Notes: generated from the sequence alone by a model not told the origin. A DNA stretch of 7,803 bases from an uncultured Clostridia bacterium (GCA_948745425.1 CAPZDM010000067.1:1-7803), one strand, 5' to 3'; positions 1-6,548 are shown, counted from the first letter of the stretch. Numbers and translations: made by a program.

Positions 1-40
1 ATAATACTATAAATTTTTTATAAAAGTTTGTTGCACATCA

Positions 41-70
41 TTGACACATATACACTCATACAATTTTTAT
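41..70 (+). promoter_or_regulatory. Possible upstream promoter for rpsB-tsf
   Basis: A perfect -35 hexamer TTGACA (41-46) is followed after 18 bp by TTTTAT (65-70), which matches the -10 consensus at 4 of 6 positions. If used, it would start transcription near position 77, just ahead of the stronger promoter at 79-108, giving rpsB tandem promoters. The -10 lies in an AT-rich palindrome where chance matches are easy, so only the -35 is persuasive. Confidence 0.3.
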
Positions 71-78
71 AAAAACTA

Positions 79-108
79 TTGCATTGATGTTATGTTTCGT
101 GGTATAAT
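79..108 (+). promoter_or_regulatory. Main rpsB-tsf promoter (extended -10, sigma-A type)
   Basis: A perfect TATAAT (103-108) is preceded by TG at 100-101, giving the extended -10 motif TGNTATAAT. A weak -35, TTGCAT (79-84), lies 18 bp upstream. Transcription should start near 114-116 and leave a leader of about 105 nt before the rpsB start codon. The perfect extended -10 compensates for the poor -35. This is the best promoter in the window and suits a highly expressed ribosomal protein operon. Confidence 0.8.
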
Positions 109-131
109 ACACGAGGTTAAAAAATATGCAC

Positions 132-190
132 ATAAGACTAGCTTGTATAGGTGCTTTAAAAGAAGTTTGTACAAGTGTTTAAAATCTTAT
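132..190 (+). ncRNA. Structured rpsB 5' leader, candidate S2 autoregulatory element
   Basis: The leader can fold into a nested structure. The outer stem is ATAAGA (132-137) with TCTTAT (185-190). The inner hairpin pairs 142-151 with 166-175: CTTGTA with TACAAG, then T-G, A-T and two G-T pairs. After a 2-nt bulge at 152-153, CTT (154-156) pairs with AAG (163-165), leaving a 6-nt loop. The structure ends 15 nt before the Shine-Dalgarno. In gammaproteobacteria S2 represses its own operon by binding the rpsB leader. I know of no named counterpart in Firmicutes, so an autoregulatory role here is inference. The pairing is seen directly; conservation and in vivo folding are not known. Confidence 0.45.
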
Positions 191-205
191 GGAAGCTAAA
201 ACTAA

Positions 206-212
206 AAGGAGG
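206..212 (+). promoter_or_regulatory. rpsB ribosome binding site
   Basis: AAGGAGG lies 8 nt before the ATG at 221. It is a near-perfect complement to the 16S rRNA 3' end and fixes this ATG as the start, in preference to the internal Met6 codon. Confidence 0.92.
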
Positions 213-220
213 AATAAAAA

Positions 221-1030
221 ATGGCAGTAGTTGCAATGAAACAATTACTAGAAGCAGGTGTTCATTTCGGACATCAAACAAGAAGATGGAATCCTAAAAT
301 GGCTGAATTTATATATCAAGCTAGAAATGGTATCCATATTATTGATTTACAAAAAACATCAAAAAAGATTGATGAAGCATATGAATTCATCAAAGAACAA
401 GTAGAGGATGGAAAAACAGTTCTATTTGTAGGAACAAAAAAACAAGCACAAGAATGTATGAAAGAAGCTGCATTAATGTGCGATATGTACTATGTTGATC
501 AAAGATGGTTAGGTGGAATGCTTACAAACTTTGAAACAATTAAAGCAAGAGTACAAAGATTAAAAGAATTAGAAAAAATGCAAGATGATGGAACATTTGA
601 TGTTTTACCTAAAAAAGAAGTTATTGGATTAAAGAAGGAAATGGAAAAATTAGAGAAAAACCTTGGTGGTATTAAAGAAATGAATGAATTACCAGGTCTT
701 ATCTTTATAGTAGATCCAAATAAAGAAAGAACAGCTATATTAGAAGCTAAAAAATTAAACATACCAGTAGTTGGTATTGTTGATACAAACTGTTCTCCAG
801 AAGATGTTGATTATCCAATACCAGGAAATGATGACGCTATACGTTCAGTAAAATTAATAGCAACAGTTATGGCTAATGCAGTAATTGAAGCTAAACAAGG
901 TGAAGTACTTGCAACAGAAAATTTATTTGCAAGCGAAAATAAAAGTGAAGAAGAAACTTCTACAGAAGATACTACAAAAAGTATGGAAGAAGTAGTTGCA
1001 GATAGTGAAGAATATACAGACAAAGAATAA
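221..1030 (+). CDS. rpsB: 30S ribosomal protein S2
   Basis: RpsB is a protein of the 30S subunit, bound at the head-body junction on the solvent side, and is needed for S1 to join and for initiation. The 269-residue product opens with the family's N-terminal block (MKQLLEAGVHFGHQTRRWNP, residues 6-25). Two family signatures follow: IYQARNGIHIIDLQKT at 31-46, and the region 158-206 containing PGLIFIVDPNKE and DTNCSPEDVDYPIPGND. Residues about 105-155 are the charged helical hairpin typical of S2. A low-complexity acidic tail (about 236-269, rich in Glu, Ser and Thr) makes it slightly longer than many S2 proteins; such tails vary within the family. It is the first gene of a unit with tsf, 101 bp downstream, and is driven by the extended -10 promoter at 79-108. 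Nothing suggests a defect. Confidence 0.98.
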   Translation: MAVVAMKQLLEAGVHFGHQTRRWNPKMAEFIYQARNGIHIIDLQKTSKKIDEAYEFIKEQVEDGKTVLFVGTKKQAQECMKEAALMCDMYYVDQRWLGGMLTNFETIKARVQRLKELEKMQDDGTFDVLPKKEVIGLKKEMEKLEKNLGGIKEMNELPGLIFIVDPNKERTAILEAKKLNIPVVGIVDTNCSPEDVDYPIPGNDDAIRSVKLIATVMANAVIEAKQGEVLATENLFASENKSEEETSTEDTTKSMEEVVADSEEYTDKE

Positions 1031-1079
1031 TTAATTCAAATTTATGACTTTGTTTAAGAAAAATGGTAAAAATAAAAAT

Positions 1080-1105
1080 GTAGGGACACGGTAGGCCGTG
1101 CCCTT
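1080..1105 (+). repeat. GTAG-type REP-like palindrome, copy 1 (rpsB-tsf gap)
   Basis: The element opens with GTAGGG. A1082 pairs with T1104, and GGG (1083-1085) with CCC (1101-1103). A1086 is bulged, CACGG (1087-1091) pairs with CCGTG (1096-1100), and TAGG forms the loop. It is GC-rich in an AT-rich gap, so it stands out from its surroundings. No U-run follows (TTATGTTAAAA), so it is not an intrinsic terminator for tsf-ward transcription. Copies 2 and 3 share the 5' GTAGGGRC and the 3' GCYCTT. A GTAG head followed by an imperfect palindrome is the published hallmark of REPs linked to RAYT transposases; assignment to that class is inference. Confidence 0.8.
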
Positions 1106-1117
1106 ATGTTAAAAAAG

Positions 1118-1123
1118 AAAGGA
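1118..1123 (+). promoter_or_regulatory. tsf ribosome binding site, decides the start
   Basis: AAAGGA is spaced 9 nt (counted from its GG) from the ATG at 1132. An in-frame ATG at 1123 overlaps this site and cannot use it, so 1132 is the start. Confidence 0.88.
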
Positions 1124-1131
1124 TGATAATA

Positions 1132-2016
1132 ATGGCTATTACAGCAGCACAAGTAATGGAATTGAGAAAAAAGACAGATGCAGGAATGATGGAATGCAAA
1201 AAAGTTTTAACAGAAACTGATGGAGATATGGAAAAAGCAATAGAACTTCTTCGTGAAAGAGGAATTACAAAAGCAGCTAAAAAGGCTGATAGAATTGCAG
1301 CAGAAGGTGTTGTTACAGCATTCATTTCAGAAGATGCAAAAACAGGAGCAGTAGTTGAGGTTAATGCAGAAACAGATTTCGTAGCTCAAAATGCTGAATT
1401 TAGAGGATTTGCAGAAGATGTTGCAAAACAAATAGTTGTAAATAATCCAAAGGATGTTGAAGAATTATTAAATGAAATATCTATTTCAGATTCATCAAAA
1501 ACAGTTAAAGAAGTTTTAACAGAAAAAATTGCAAAAATCGGAGAAAATCTTTCAGTAAGAAGATTTAAAAGATTTACATCAAATGGTATTGTTGCAAAAT
1601 ATATTCATGGAGATGGAAAAATTGGTGTATTAGTTTCTATGGAAAATGCAGATGAAGAACTTGCAAAAGATGTATGTATGCAAATAGCTGCTGCTAAAGC
1701 AGAATTTATTGATGAAAAAGCAGTTCCAGAAGAAAGACTAAATAAAGAAATGGAAATTTTAAAAGTTCAAGCTATGAATGAAGGAAAACCAGAAGCAATA
1801 GCTGAAAAAATAGTTCAAGGAAGACTAGGAAAATTCTATGAAGAAATTTGCTTAGTAGATCAAGCATTTGTAAAAAATCCAGATATGAAAATTAAAGATT
1901 TACTTGCTTCTAAAAAAGCAAGTGTATTAGAATTTGCAAGATTTGAAAAAGGTGAAGGTATCGAGAAGAAAGAAGAAAATTTTGCAGAAGAGGTTAAAAA
2001 ACAATTAAATCAATAA
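1132..2016 (+). CDS. tsf: Translation elongation factor Ts (EF-Ts)
   Basis: EF-Ts is the cytoplasmic nucleotide exchange factor that releases GDP from EF-Tu so that EF-Tu can bind GTP again. The 294-residue product begins MAITAAQVMELRKKT, the usual start of the family. Its N-terminal UBA-like domain covers about residues 1-55 and includes the conserved TDAGMMECKK block (15-24). The core signature ETDFVAQN lies at 80-87; its Asp82-Phe83 correspond to the pair that intrudes near the Mg2+ site of EF-Tu. The rest is the two-part core and the C-terminal helical module, full length for a Firmicutes EF-Ts. The start at 1132, rather than the in-frame ATG nine bases earlier, is set by the Shine-Dalgarno at 1118-1123. 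It is co-transcribed with rpsB, a near-universal pairing, and its mRNA ends at the hairpin at 2021-2048. Confidence 0.97.
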   Translation: MAITAAQVMELRKKTDAGMMECKKVLTETDGDMEKAIELLRERGITKAAKKADRIAAEGVVTAFISEDAKTGAVVEVNAETDFVAQNAEFRGFAEDVAKQIVVNNPKDVEELLNEISISDSSKTVKEVLTEKIAKIGENLSVRRFKRFTSNGIVAKYIHGDGKIGVLVSMENADEELAKDVCMQIAAAKAEFIDEKAVPEERLNKEMEILKVQAMNEGKPEAIAEKIVQGRLGKFYEEICLVDQAFVKNPDMKIKDLLASKKASVLEFARFEKGEGIEKKEENFAEEVKKQLNQ

Positions 2017-2020
2017 TATT

Positions 2021-2048
2021 AAGAAGAGCTTGTTAGCTCTTCTTTTTT
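2021..2048 (+). terminator. Intrinsic terminator after tsf
   Basis: A perfect 10-bp stem pairs AAGAAGAGCT (2021-2030) with AGCTCTTCTT (2035-2044) across a TGTT loop. A run of six T follows (2043-2048, the first two inside the stem). It begins 5 nt after the tsf stop codon and should end most rpsB-tsf transcripts. It lies only 32 nt before the carA ATG, so carAB either depends on readthrough or has a promoter that is not obvious. Confidence 0.93.
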
Positions 2049-2070
2049 AGAAAAGTTTATGTAAATAAGA

Positions 2071-2074
2071 GAGG
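2071..2074 (+). promoter_or_regulatory. carA ribosome binding site
   Basis: GAGG within AAGAGAGGT lies 6 nt before the carA ATG at 2081. It is outside the terminator hairpin, so any transcript reaching this point can be translated freely. Confidence 0.8.
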
Positions 2075-2080
2075 TATATA

Positions 2081-3142
2081 ATGAAAAAAGGATATTTAGT
2101 CTTAGAAAACGGAGAAATATTTGAAGGAAATAGAATAGGTTCGGAAAGAGATACTGTATGTGAAGTAGTATTTAATACATCTATGACAGGATATTTAGAA
2201 ATATTTACAGACCCATCATATGCAGGACAAGGAGTTGCATTAACATATCCCTTAATAGGAAATTATGGAATAATAACAAATGATGTAGAATCTAGGAAAA
2301 TGTGGATAAAGGCTATTTTTATACATGAATTAGCAGAATTAGAAAGCAATTTCAGGGCAGAAACAAATTTAAATGATTATTTAAAAGATAATGATATACC
2401 AGGTCTAATGAATGTAAATACTAGAAAATTAACAAAACTTTTAAGAGATAGTGGTACAATGAGAGGAAAACTAGTTTCAGATATATCTAATTTGCAGAAC
2501 ATAATAAAAGAAATAAAAGAATATACTTTTCCAAATGTAGTAGGAGAAGTATCAAACAAACATATTAGAGAATTTGGAGAAGGAAAAAATAAAATAGCAT
2601 TAATAGACTTTGGATGTAAAGAAAATATTATAAGGTCATTAGTAAATAGAAACTGTACAGTTACCGTCTTTCCACAAGATATATCTGCAGAAACGATTTT
2701 AGAAGGAAATTTTAATGGAATAGTATTATCAAATGGACCAGGGGATCCAGAAGATTGTAAAATAGCAATAGATAATATTAAAAAGCTATATAAATCAGAT
2801 ATACCAATAATGGGAATTTGCTTAGGACATCAACTAATGGCATTAGCAACAGGTGCAACTACTGCAAAATTAAAATATGGACATCGTGGACCAAATCATC
2901 CAGTAAAAGAATTAAAAACTGGTAAAATTTGTATAACATCACAGAATCATGGATATTACGTAAAAGAAGATTCTATTAATAAAGACATTGCAGAGGTATC
3001 ATATGTAAATGTAAATGATGGAACAATTGAAGGATTAAACTATAAAGGCAAAAATATATTCACAGTACAATTTCATCCAGAAGCATGCCCAGGACCACAA
3101 GACTGTGCATATCTGTTTGATGAATTTCTGGCGAAATTATAA
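2081..3142 (+). CDS. carA: Carbamoyl-phosphate synthetase, small (glutaminase) subunit
   Basis: CarA hydrolyses glutamine and passes the ammonia through a tunnel to CarB, which makes carbamoyl phosphate for pyrimidine and arginine synthesis. The 353-residue product has the small-subunit N-terminal domain (about 1-150), with the typical FNTSMTGYLEIFTDPSYAGQ at 31-50. A class I glutamine amidotransferase domain covers about 170-353. In it are SNGPGDP (217-223), the nucleophile elbow GICLGHQ with catalytic Cys247, and FHPEACPGP (331-339) carrying catalytic His332 and Glu334. All three triad residues are present, so it should be active. It starts 64 nt after tsf and is followed by carB after 115 nt. 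Position between tsf and pyrH is unusual. The sequence does not show whether it is the pyrimidine- or arginine-specific form; the neighbour pyrH favours pyrimidines. pyrAA would be the Bacillus-style name. Confidence 0.96.
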   Translation: MKKGYLVLENGEIFEGNRIGSERDTVCEVVFNTSMTGYLEIFTDPSYAGQGVALTYPLIGNYGIITNDVESRKMWIKAIFIHELAELESNFRAETNLNDYLKDNDIPGLMNVNTRKLTKLLRDSGTMRGKLVSDISNLQNIIKEIKEYTFPNVVGEVSNKHIREFGEGKNKIALIDFGCKENIIRSLVNRNCTVTVFPQDISAETILEGNFNGIVLSNGPGDPEDCKIAIDNIKKLYKSDIPIMGICLGHQLMALATGATTAKLKYGHRGPNHPVKELKTGKICITSQNHGYYVKEDSINKDIAEVSYVNVNDGTIEGLNYKGKNIFTVQFHPEACPGPQDCAYLFDEFLAKL

Positions 3143-3168
3143 ATTAGAAGTTAGAAATTAGAGATTAG
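3143..3168 (+). repeat. Heptanucleotide tandem repeat RTTAGAR
   Basis: Directly after the carA stop codon there are 3.7 copies of a 7-bp unit: ATTAGAA, GTTAGAA, ATTAGAG, ATTAG. The last partial unit runs into the GTAG head of the palindrome at 3168. It is non-coding and shows no pairing potential with itself. Confidence 0.75.
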
Positions 3169-3221
3169 TAGGGGCACCGTTTGGTGGGAATACTCAAAAG
3201 ACATGACACCACTGTGCCCTT
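3168..3221 (+). repeat. GTAG-type REP-like palindrome, copy 2 (carA-carB gap)
   Basis: The outer arms match copy 1: GTAGGGGCAC at the 5' end and GTGCCCTT at the 3' end, with GGGCAC (3172-3177) pairing GTGCCC (3214-3219). Further in, GT (3179-3180) pairs with AC (3211-3212). After a TT bulge, GGTG (3183-3186) pairs with CACC (3207-3210), leaving a loop of about 20 nt. An alternative local hairpin is CACC (3175-3178) with GGTG (3183-3186). At 54 nt it is about twice the length of copy 1, so it may be a longer variant or two merged units. No U-run follows. Confidence 0.7.
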
Positions 3222-3240
3222 GTGTTTAAAAAATATCATA

Positions 3241-3247
3241 GAAAGGA
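3241..3247 (+). promoter_or_regulatory. carB ribosome binding site, decides the start
   Basis: GAAAGGA lies 11 nt (counted from its GG) before the ATG at 3258. It rules out the in-frame GTG at 3222, which lies upstream of it, next to the repeat element. Confidence 0.85.
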
Positions 3248-3257
3248 AAATATCAAT

Positions 3258-6200
3258 ATGCCAAAAAACAAACAAATAAAAAAAGTACTAGTAATAGGAT
3301 CAGGACCAATAATAATAGGACAAGCAGCAGAATTTGATTATGCAGGTACACAAGCATGTGTAGAATTAAAAAAAGAAGGATTAGAAGTAGTATTAGTAAA
3401 TTCAAACCCAGCAACAATAATGACAGACAAGAACATGGCAGATAAAATATACATAGAACCTCTTACAGTAAAAACTGTTAAGAAAATAATTGAAAAAGAA
3501 AATCCAGATAGTATATTACCAAATTTAGGAGGGCAAACAGGACTAAATATAGCAATGGAGCTTGCAGAATCAGGATACTTAGATGAAAAGAAAGTAAAAC
3601 TTTTAGGAACATCACCAGAAGGAATAAAAAATGCAGAAGATAGACAAGCCTTTAAAGATATGATGGAATCTATAAACGAACCGTGTATCGCGAGTAAAGT
3701 CGTAACAGATTTACAATCAGGACTTAATTTTGCAAGGGAGATAGGGCTTCCAGTAATAATAAGACCAGCATATACATTAGGTGGAACTGGAGGAGGAATT
3801 GCATATACAGAGGCTCAATTTAATGAAATTTGTGAAAGTGGTTTAAGACTTTCAAGAGTTCATCAAGTATTGGTGGAAAAATGTATCTCTGGTTGGAAAG
3901 AAGTTGAATATGAAGTAATTAGAGATAGCAAAGGAAATTGTATTACAGTATGCAATATGGAAAATATAGACCCAGTAGGAGTTCACACAGGAGATAGTAT
4001 TGTAGTTGCACCATCGCAAACGTTATCTGATAAAGAATATCAAATGCTTAGAAGTTCAGCAATAAAAATAATATCAGCATTAAAAATTGAAGGTGGATGT
4101 AATATTCAATTTGCTCTAAATCCAAATAGTTTTGAATATGCAGTAATTGAAGTAAACCCAAGAGTTAGTCGTTCTTCAGCATTAGCTTCAAAAGCAACAG
4201 GATATCCAATAGCAAAAGTTGCTGCAAAAATTGCTATAGGTTATACCTTAGATGAAATAAAAAATGCTGTAACTGGAAAAACATATGCATGTTTTGAGCC
4301 AGTTTTAGATTATGTTGTAGTAAAAATTCCAAAATGGCCATTTAGTAAATTTTTAACAGCTGACAGAGACTTAGGAACTCAAATGAAGGCAACAGGAGAA
4401 GTTATGGCAATAGCACCTACTTTAGAAGCAGGACTTATGAAAGCAATACGTTCTTTAGAGGAAAATATAGATAGTCTAATTTTGCCAAAATTAAATCTTT
4501 ATTCAAAAGAGGAAATAAGAGAGGAATTAAAAAAAGTAAATAATGAAAGAATATGGGTTATTGCAGAAAACCTAAGACGTGGAATGACAATAGAACAAAT
4601 TCATGAAATAACTAAAATTGATAAATTCTTTATAAGCAAAATTAATAATTTAATAAATATAGAAAAAGAACTACAAAGTTCTAAACTAGATGTTAATTTA
4701 ATAAAAAAAGCTAAAAAATATGGATATACAGATAAAGTTATAGCTAATCTAACAAAAGCTAGAGTAGAAGAGATCAAGAAAATAAGAGAAGAGAATAATA
4801 TAATTGCAAACTTTAAAATGGTTGATACTTGTGCAGCAGAGTTTGAAGCTAAAACACCATATTATTATTCAAGTTATGATGATGATAATGAAGCAGATAG
4901 GAAAACAGATAAGAAAAAAGTAGTAGTATTAGGTTCAGGACCAATTAGAATAGGACAAGGAATTGAATTTGATTATTGTAGTGTTCATGCAGTATGGGCA
5001 TTAAAGAGAAAAGGATTTGAAACCATAATAATAAATAATAATCCAGAAACAGTAAGCACAGACTTTGATATAGCAGACAAACTTTACTTTGAACCATTAA
5101 CTCCTGAAGATGTAGAAAACATTATAAATGTAGAAAAGCCATATGGAGCAATAGTACAATTTGGTGGACAAACAGCAATTAAATTAACTAGGGCATTAAA
5201 GGATATGGGAGTTAAAATTTTAGGTACATCAGAAGAAAATATGGACAGAGCAGAAGACAGAGAATTATTTGACCAAGTTTTAAATAATTGCAATATAACT
5301 AGACCACAAGGAGGAACAGTATATACAGTTACAGAAGCAAAGGAAATTGCTAATAAATTAGGATATCCAGTACTTGTTAGACCTTCATATGTCTTAGGTG
5401 GACAGGGTATGGCTATTGCATATGATGATTTAGATATAGAGAAATTAATACAAGAAATAAACAAAATAGCACAAGAGCATCCAATATTAGTAGATAAATA
5501 TATTATGGGAAAAGAAATAGAAGTTGATGCAATTTGTGATGGAGAAGATGTTTTAATTCCAGGAATTATGGAATTACTTGAAAGAACAGGAGTACATTCA
5601 GGAGATAGTATATCAGTATATCCAACACAAAATGTAAATAAAGAATCTGCAGACAAAATAGTTGAATATACTAAATTATTAGCTAAAGAATTAAATGTAA
5701 TAGGAATGATGAATATTCAATTTATATTACAAAATAATGAAGTATATATAATAGAAGTAAACCCACGTTCAAGTAGAACAGTTCCATACATAAGCAAAGT
5801 TACAAATTTACCTGTAATAGATATAGCAACAAGAGTAATCTTTGGAGAAAAATTAAAAGACATGGAATATGGTACAGGTGTATATAAACGTAGTGAATAT
5901 GTTGCTATAAAGATGCCAGTATTCTCTTTTGAAAAAATAAAAAATGCAGACACAAGTTTAGGACCTGAAATGAAATCAACAGGAGAAGTTTTAGGAGTAG
6001 CCAAAAACTTTACAGATGCAATAGTTAAAGCATTTATTGCAAGTGGAGTAAGTATTCCCAAACAAGGAAATATATTAATAACTGTAAGAGATAAGGATAA
6101 AGAAGAAGTCCTTCCACTAGCAAGGAAATTATATAATAGAGGATTTAAAATATATGCAACAAAAGGTACATCAATATTTTTAAGAGATAATGGAATTGAA

Positions 6201-6458
6201 ACACATGTATTAGAAAAAATATGGGAAGGTGCAGAAAGTATACCAAATTTAGTTGAAGCAGGAAAAATTAATTTTATAATTAATACTCCAACAAAAGGAA
6301 AAGAATCAAGTAGAGATGGTTTCAAAATAAGACGTCTAGCAGTAGAGTGTAAAATACCATGTTTCACATCTCTTGATACGGCTAATGCATTGTATGAAGC
6401 AATAGAAGATACAAAATCAGAAGAGGAGATTGAGGTAGTTGATATAACAGAGATTTAA
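3258..6458 (+). CDS. carB: Carbamoyl-phosphate synthetase, large subunit
   Basis: CarB makes carbamoyl phosphate from bicarbonate, two ATP and the ammonia supplied by CarA. The 1066-residue product is full length, close to the E. coli protein. It has the two homologous ATP-grasp halves: a carboxy-phosphate half (about 1-400, with GSGPIIIGQAAEFDYAG at 14-30, Arg129, Arg169, Glu215, and EVNPR at 298-302) and a carbamoyl-phosphate half (about 553-925, with GSGPIRIGQGIEFDY at 559-573, Arg668, Arg708, and EVNPR at 833-837). The oligomerisation region lies between them. An MGS-like allosteric domain follows (about 936-1066), with ATKGT at 967-971 and NTP at 1009-1011, where UMP and other effectors bind in this family. 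The GTG at 3222 would add 12 untypical residues; MPKNKQIKKVLVIGSGP is the normal start. It lies 115 nt after carA, probably co-transcribed. No frameshift is seen. pyrAB would be the Bacillus-style name. Confidence 0.97.
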   Translation: MPKNKQIKKVLVIGSGPIIIGQAAEFDYAGTQACVELKKEGLEVVLVNSNPATIMTDKNMADKIYIEPLTVKTVKKIIEKENPDSILPNLGGQTGLNIAMELAESGYLDEKKVKLLGTSPEGIKNAEDRQAFKDMMESINEPCIASKVVTDLQSGLNFAREIGLPVIIRPAYTLGGTGGGIAYTEAQFNEICESGLRLSRVHQVLVEKCISGWKEVEYEVIRDSKGNCITVCNMENIDPVGVHTGDSIVVAPSQTLSDKEYQMLRSSAIKIISALKIEGGCNIQFALNPNSFEYAVIEVNPRVSRSSALASKATGYPIAKVAAKIAIGYTLDEIKNAVTGKTYACFEPVLDYVVVKIPKWPFSKFLTADRDLGTQMKATGEVMAIAPTLEAGLMKAIRSLEENIDSLILPKLNLYSKEEIREELKKVNNERIWVIAENLRRGMTIEQIHEITKIDKFFISKINNLINIEKELQSSKLDVNLIKKAKKYGYTDKVIANLTKARVEEIKKIREENNIIANFKMVDTCAAEFEAKTPYYYSSYDDDNEADRKTDKKKVVVLGSGPIRIGQGIEFDYCSVHAVWALKRKGFETIIINNNPETVSTDFDIADKLYFEPLTPEDVENIINVEKPYGAIVQFGGQTAIKLTRALKDMGVKILGTSEENMDRAEDRELFDQVLNNCNITRPQGGTVYTVTEAKEIANKLGYPVLVRPSYVLGGQGMAIAYDDLDIEKLIQEINKIAQEHPILVDKYIMGKEIEVDAICDGEDVLIPGIMELLERTGVHSGDSISVYPTQNVNKESADKIVEYTKLLAKELNVIGMMNIQFILQNNEVYIIEVNPRSSRTVPYISKVTNLPVIDIATRVIFGEKLKDMEYGTGVYKRSEYVAIKMPVFSFEKIKNADTSLGPEMKSTGEVLGVAKNFTDAIVKAFIASGVSIPKQGNILITVRDKDKEEVLPLARKLYNRGFKIYATKGTSIFLRDNGIETHVLEKIWEGAESIPNLVEAGKINFIINTPTKGKESSRDGFKIRRLAVECKIPCFTSLDTANALYEAIEDTKSEEEIEVVDITEI

Positions 6459-6505
6459 ATATTATAAAAAAATTTATAAAAAATCAACAAATTTTTATTA
6501 ATATA

Positions 6506-6514
6506 TGATAGAAT
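6506..6514 (+). promoter_or_regulatory. Candidate pyrH-frr promoter (extended -10)
   Basis: TGATAGAAT combines a TGN extension with TAGAAT, which matches the -10 consensus at 5 of 6 positions. The -35 is weak: TCAACA at 6484-6489 (4 of 6) at a long 19-bp spacing. It sits in a 99-bp AT-rich gap after carB that has no terminator. Transcription would start near 6521, about 37 nt before pyrH. Background A+T makes false matches likely. Confidence 0.45.
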
Positions 6515-6521
6515 ATAAAAA

Positions 6522-6538
6522 ACTTAATATATTTAAGT
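6522..6538 (+). repeat. Small AT-rich inverted repeat before pyrH
   Basis: ACTTAA (6522-6527) and TTAAGT (6533-6538) can pair across a 5-nt TATAT loop. It lies just after the candidate -10, at about the expected transcription start, and 5 nt before the pyrH Shine-Dalgarno region. It is weak (one G-C pair per end region) and could be a regulator site, a 5' mRNA stem or chance. Confidence 0.35.
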
Positions 6539-6543
6539 ATAAG

Positions 6544-6548
6544 AAAGG
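6544..6548 (+). promoter_or_regulatory. pyrH ribosome binding site, decides the start
   Basis: AAAGG lies 9 nt before the ATG at 6558. The in-frame ATG at 6549 abuts this site with no spacing, the same arrangement as at tsf, so 6558 is taken as the start. Confidence 0.85.

Noticed and set aside
189..230. 13-codon frame (MEAKTKRRNKKWQ) overlapping the rpsB start, possible leader peptide
   Set aside because: It has no Shine-Dalgarno of its own, and its Arg-Arg codons are just the rpsB Shine-Dalgarno read in another frame.
1080..1110. Hairpin after rpsB as an intrinsic terminator
   Set aside because: It is followed by TTATGTTAAAA rather than a U-run, and tsf is expected to be co-transcribed with rpsB.
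2017..2080. Pyrimidine attenuator (PyrR-binding type) before carA
   Set aside because: Only one hairpin fits in the gap. There is no competing antiterminator and no PyrR-type conserved loop, and the hairpin is fully explained as the tsf terminator.
3222..3257. GTG at 3222 as the carB start
   Set aside because: It would add 12 residues not typical of the family, abuts the repeat, and lies upstream of the good Shine-Dalgarno at 3241-3247.
5084..5656. 190-codon open frame on the minus strand inside carB
   Set aside because: It lies wholly antisense to a strongly conserved carB region, has a low-complexity Ser/Ile/Pro-rich product resembling no family, and shows no ribosome binding site that I can support. 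It is a by-product of AT-rich codon use.
5717..6367. 216-codon open frame on the minus strand inside carB
   Set aside because: It is antisense to the end of the synthetase half and the allosteric domain of carB, and its product looks like reversed coding sequence. Other short minus-strand frames in rpsB, tsf, carA, pyrH and frr were rejected for the same reason.
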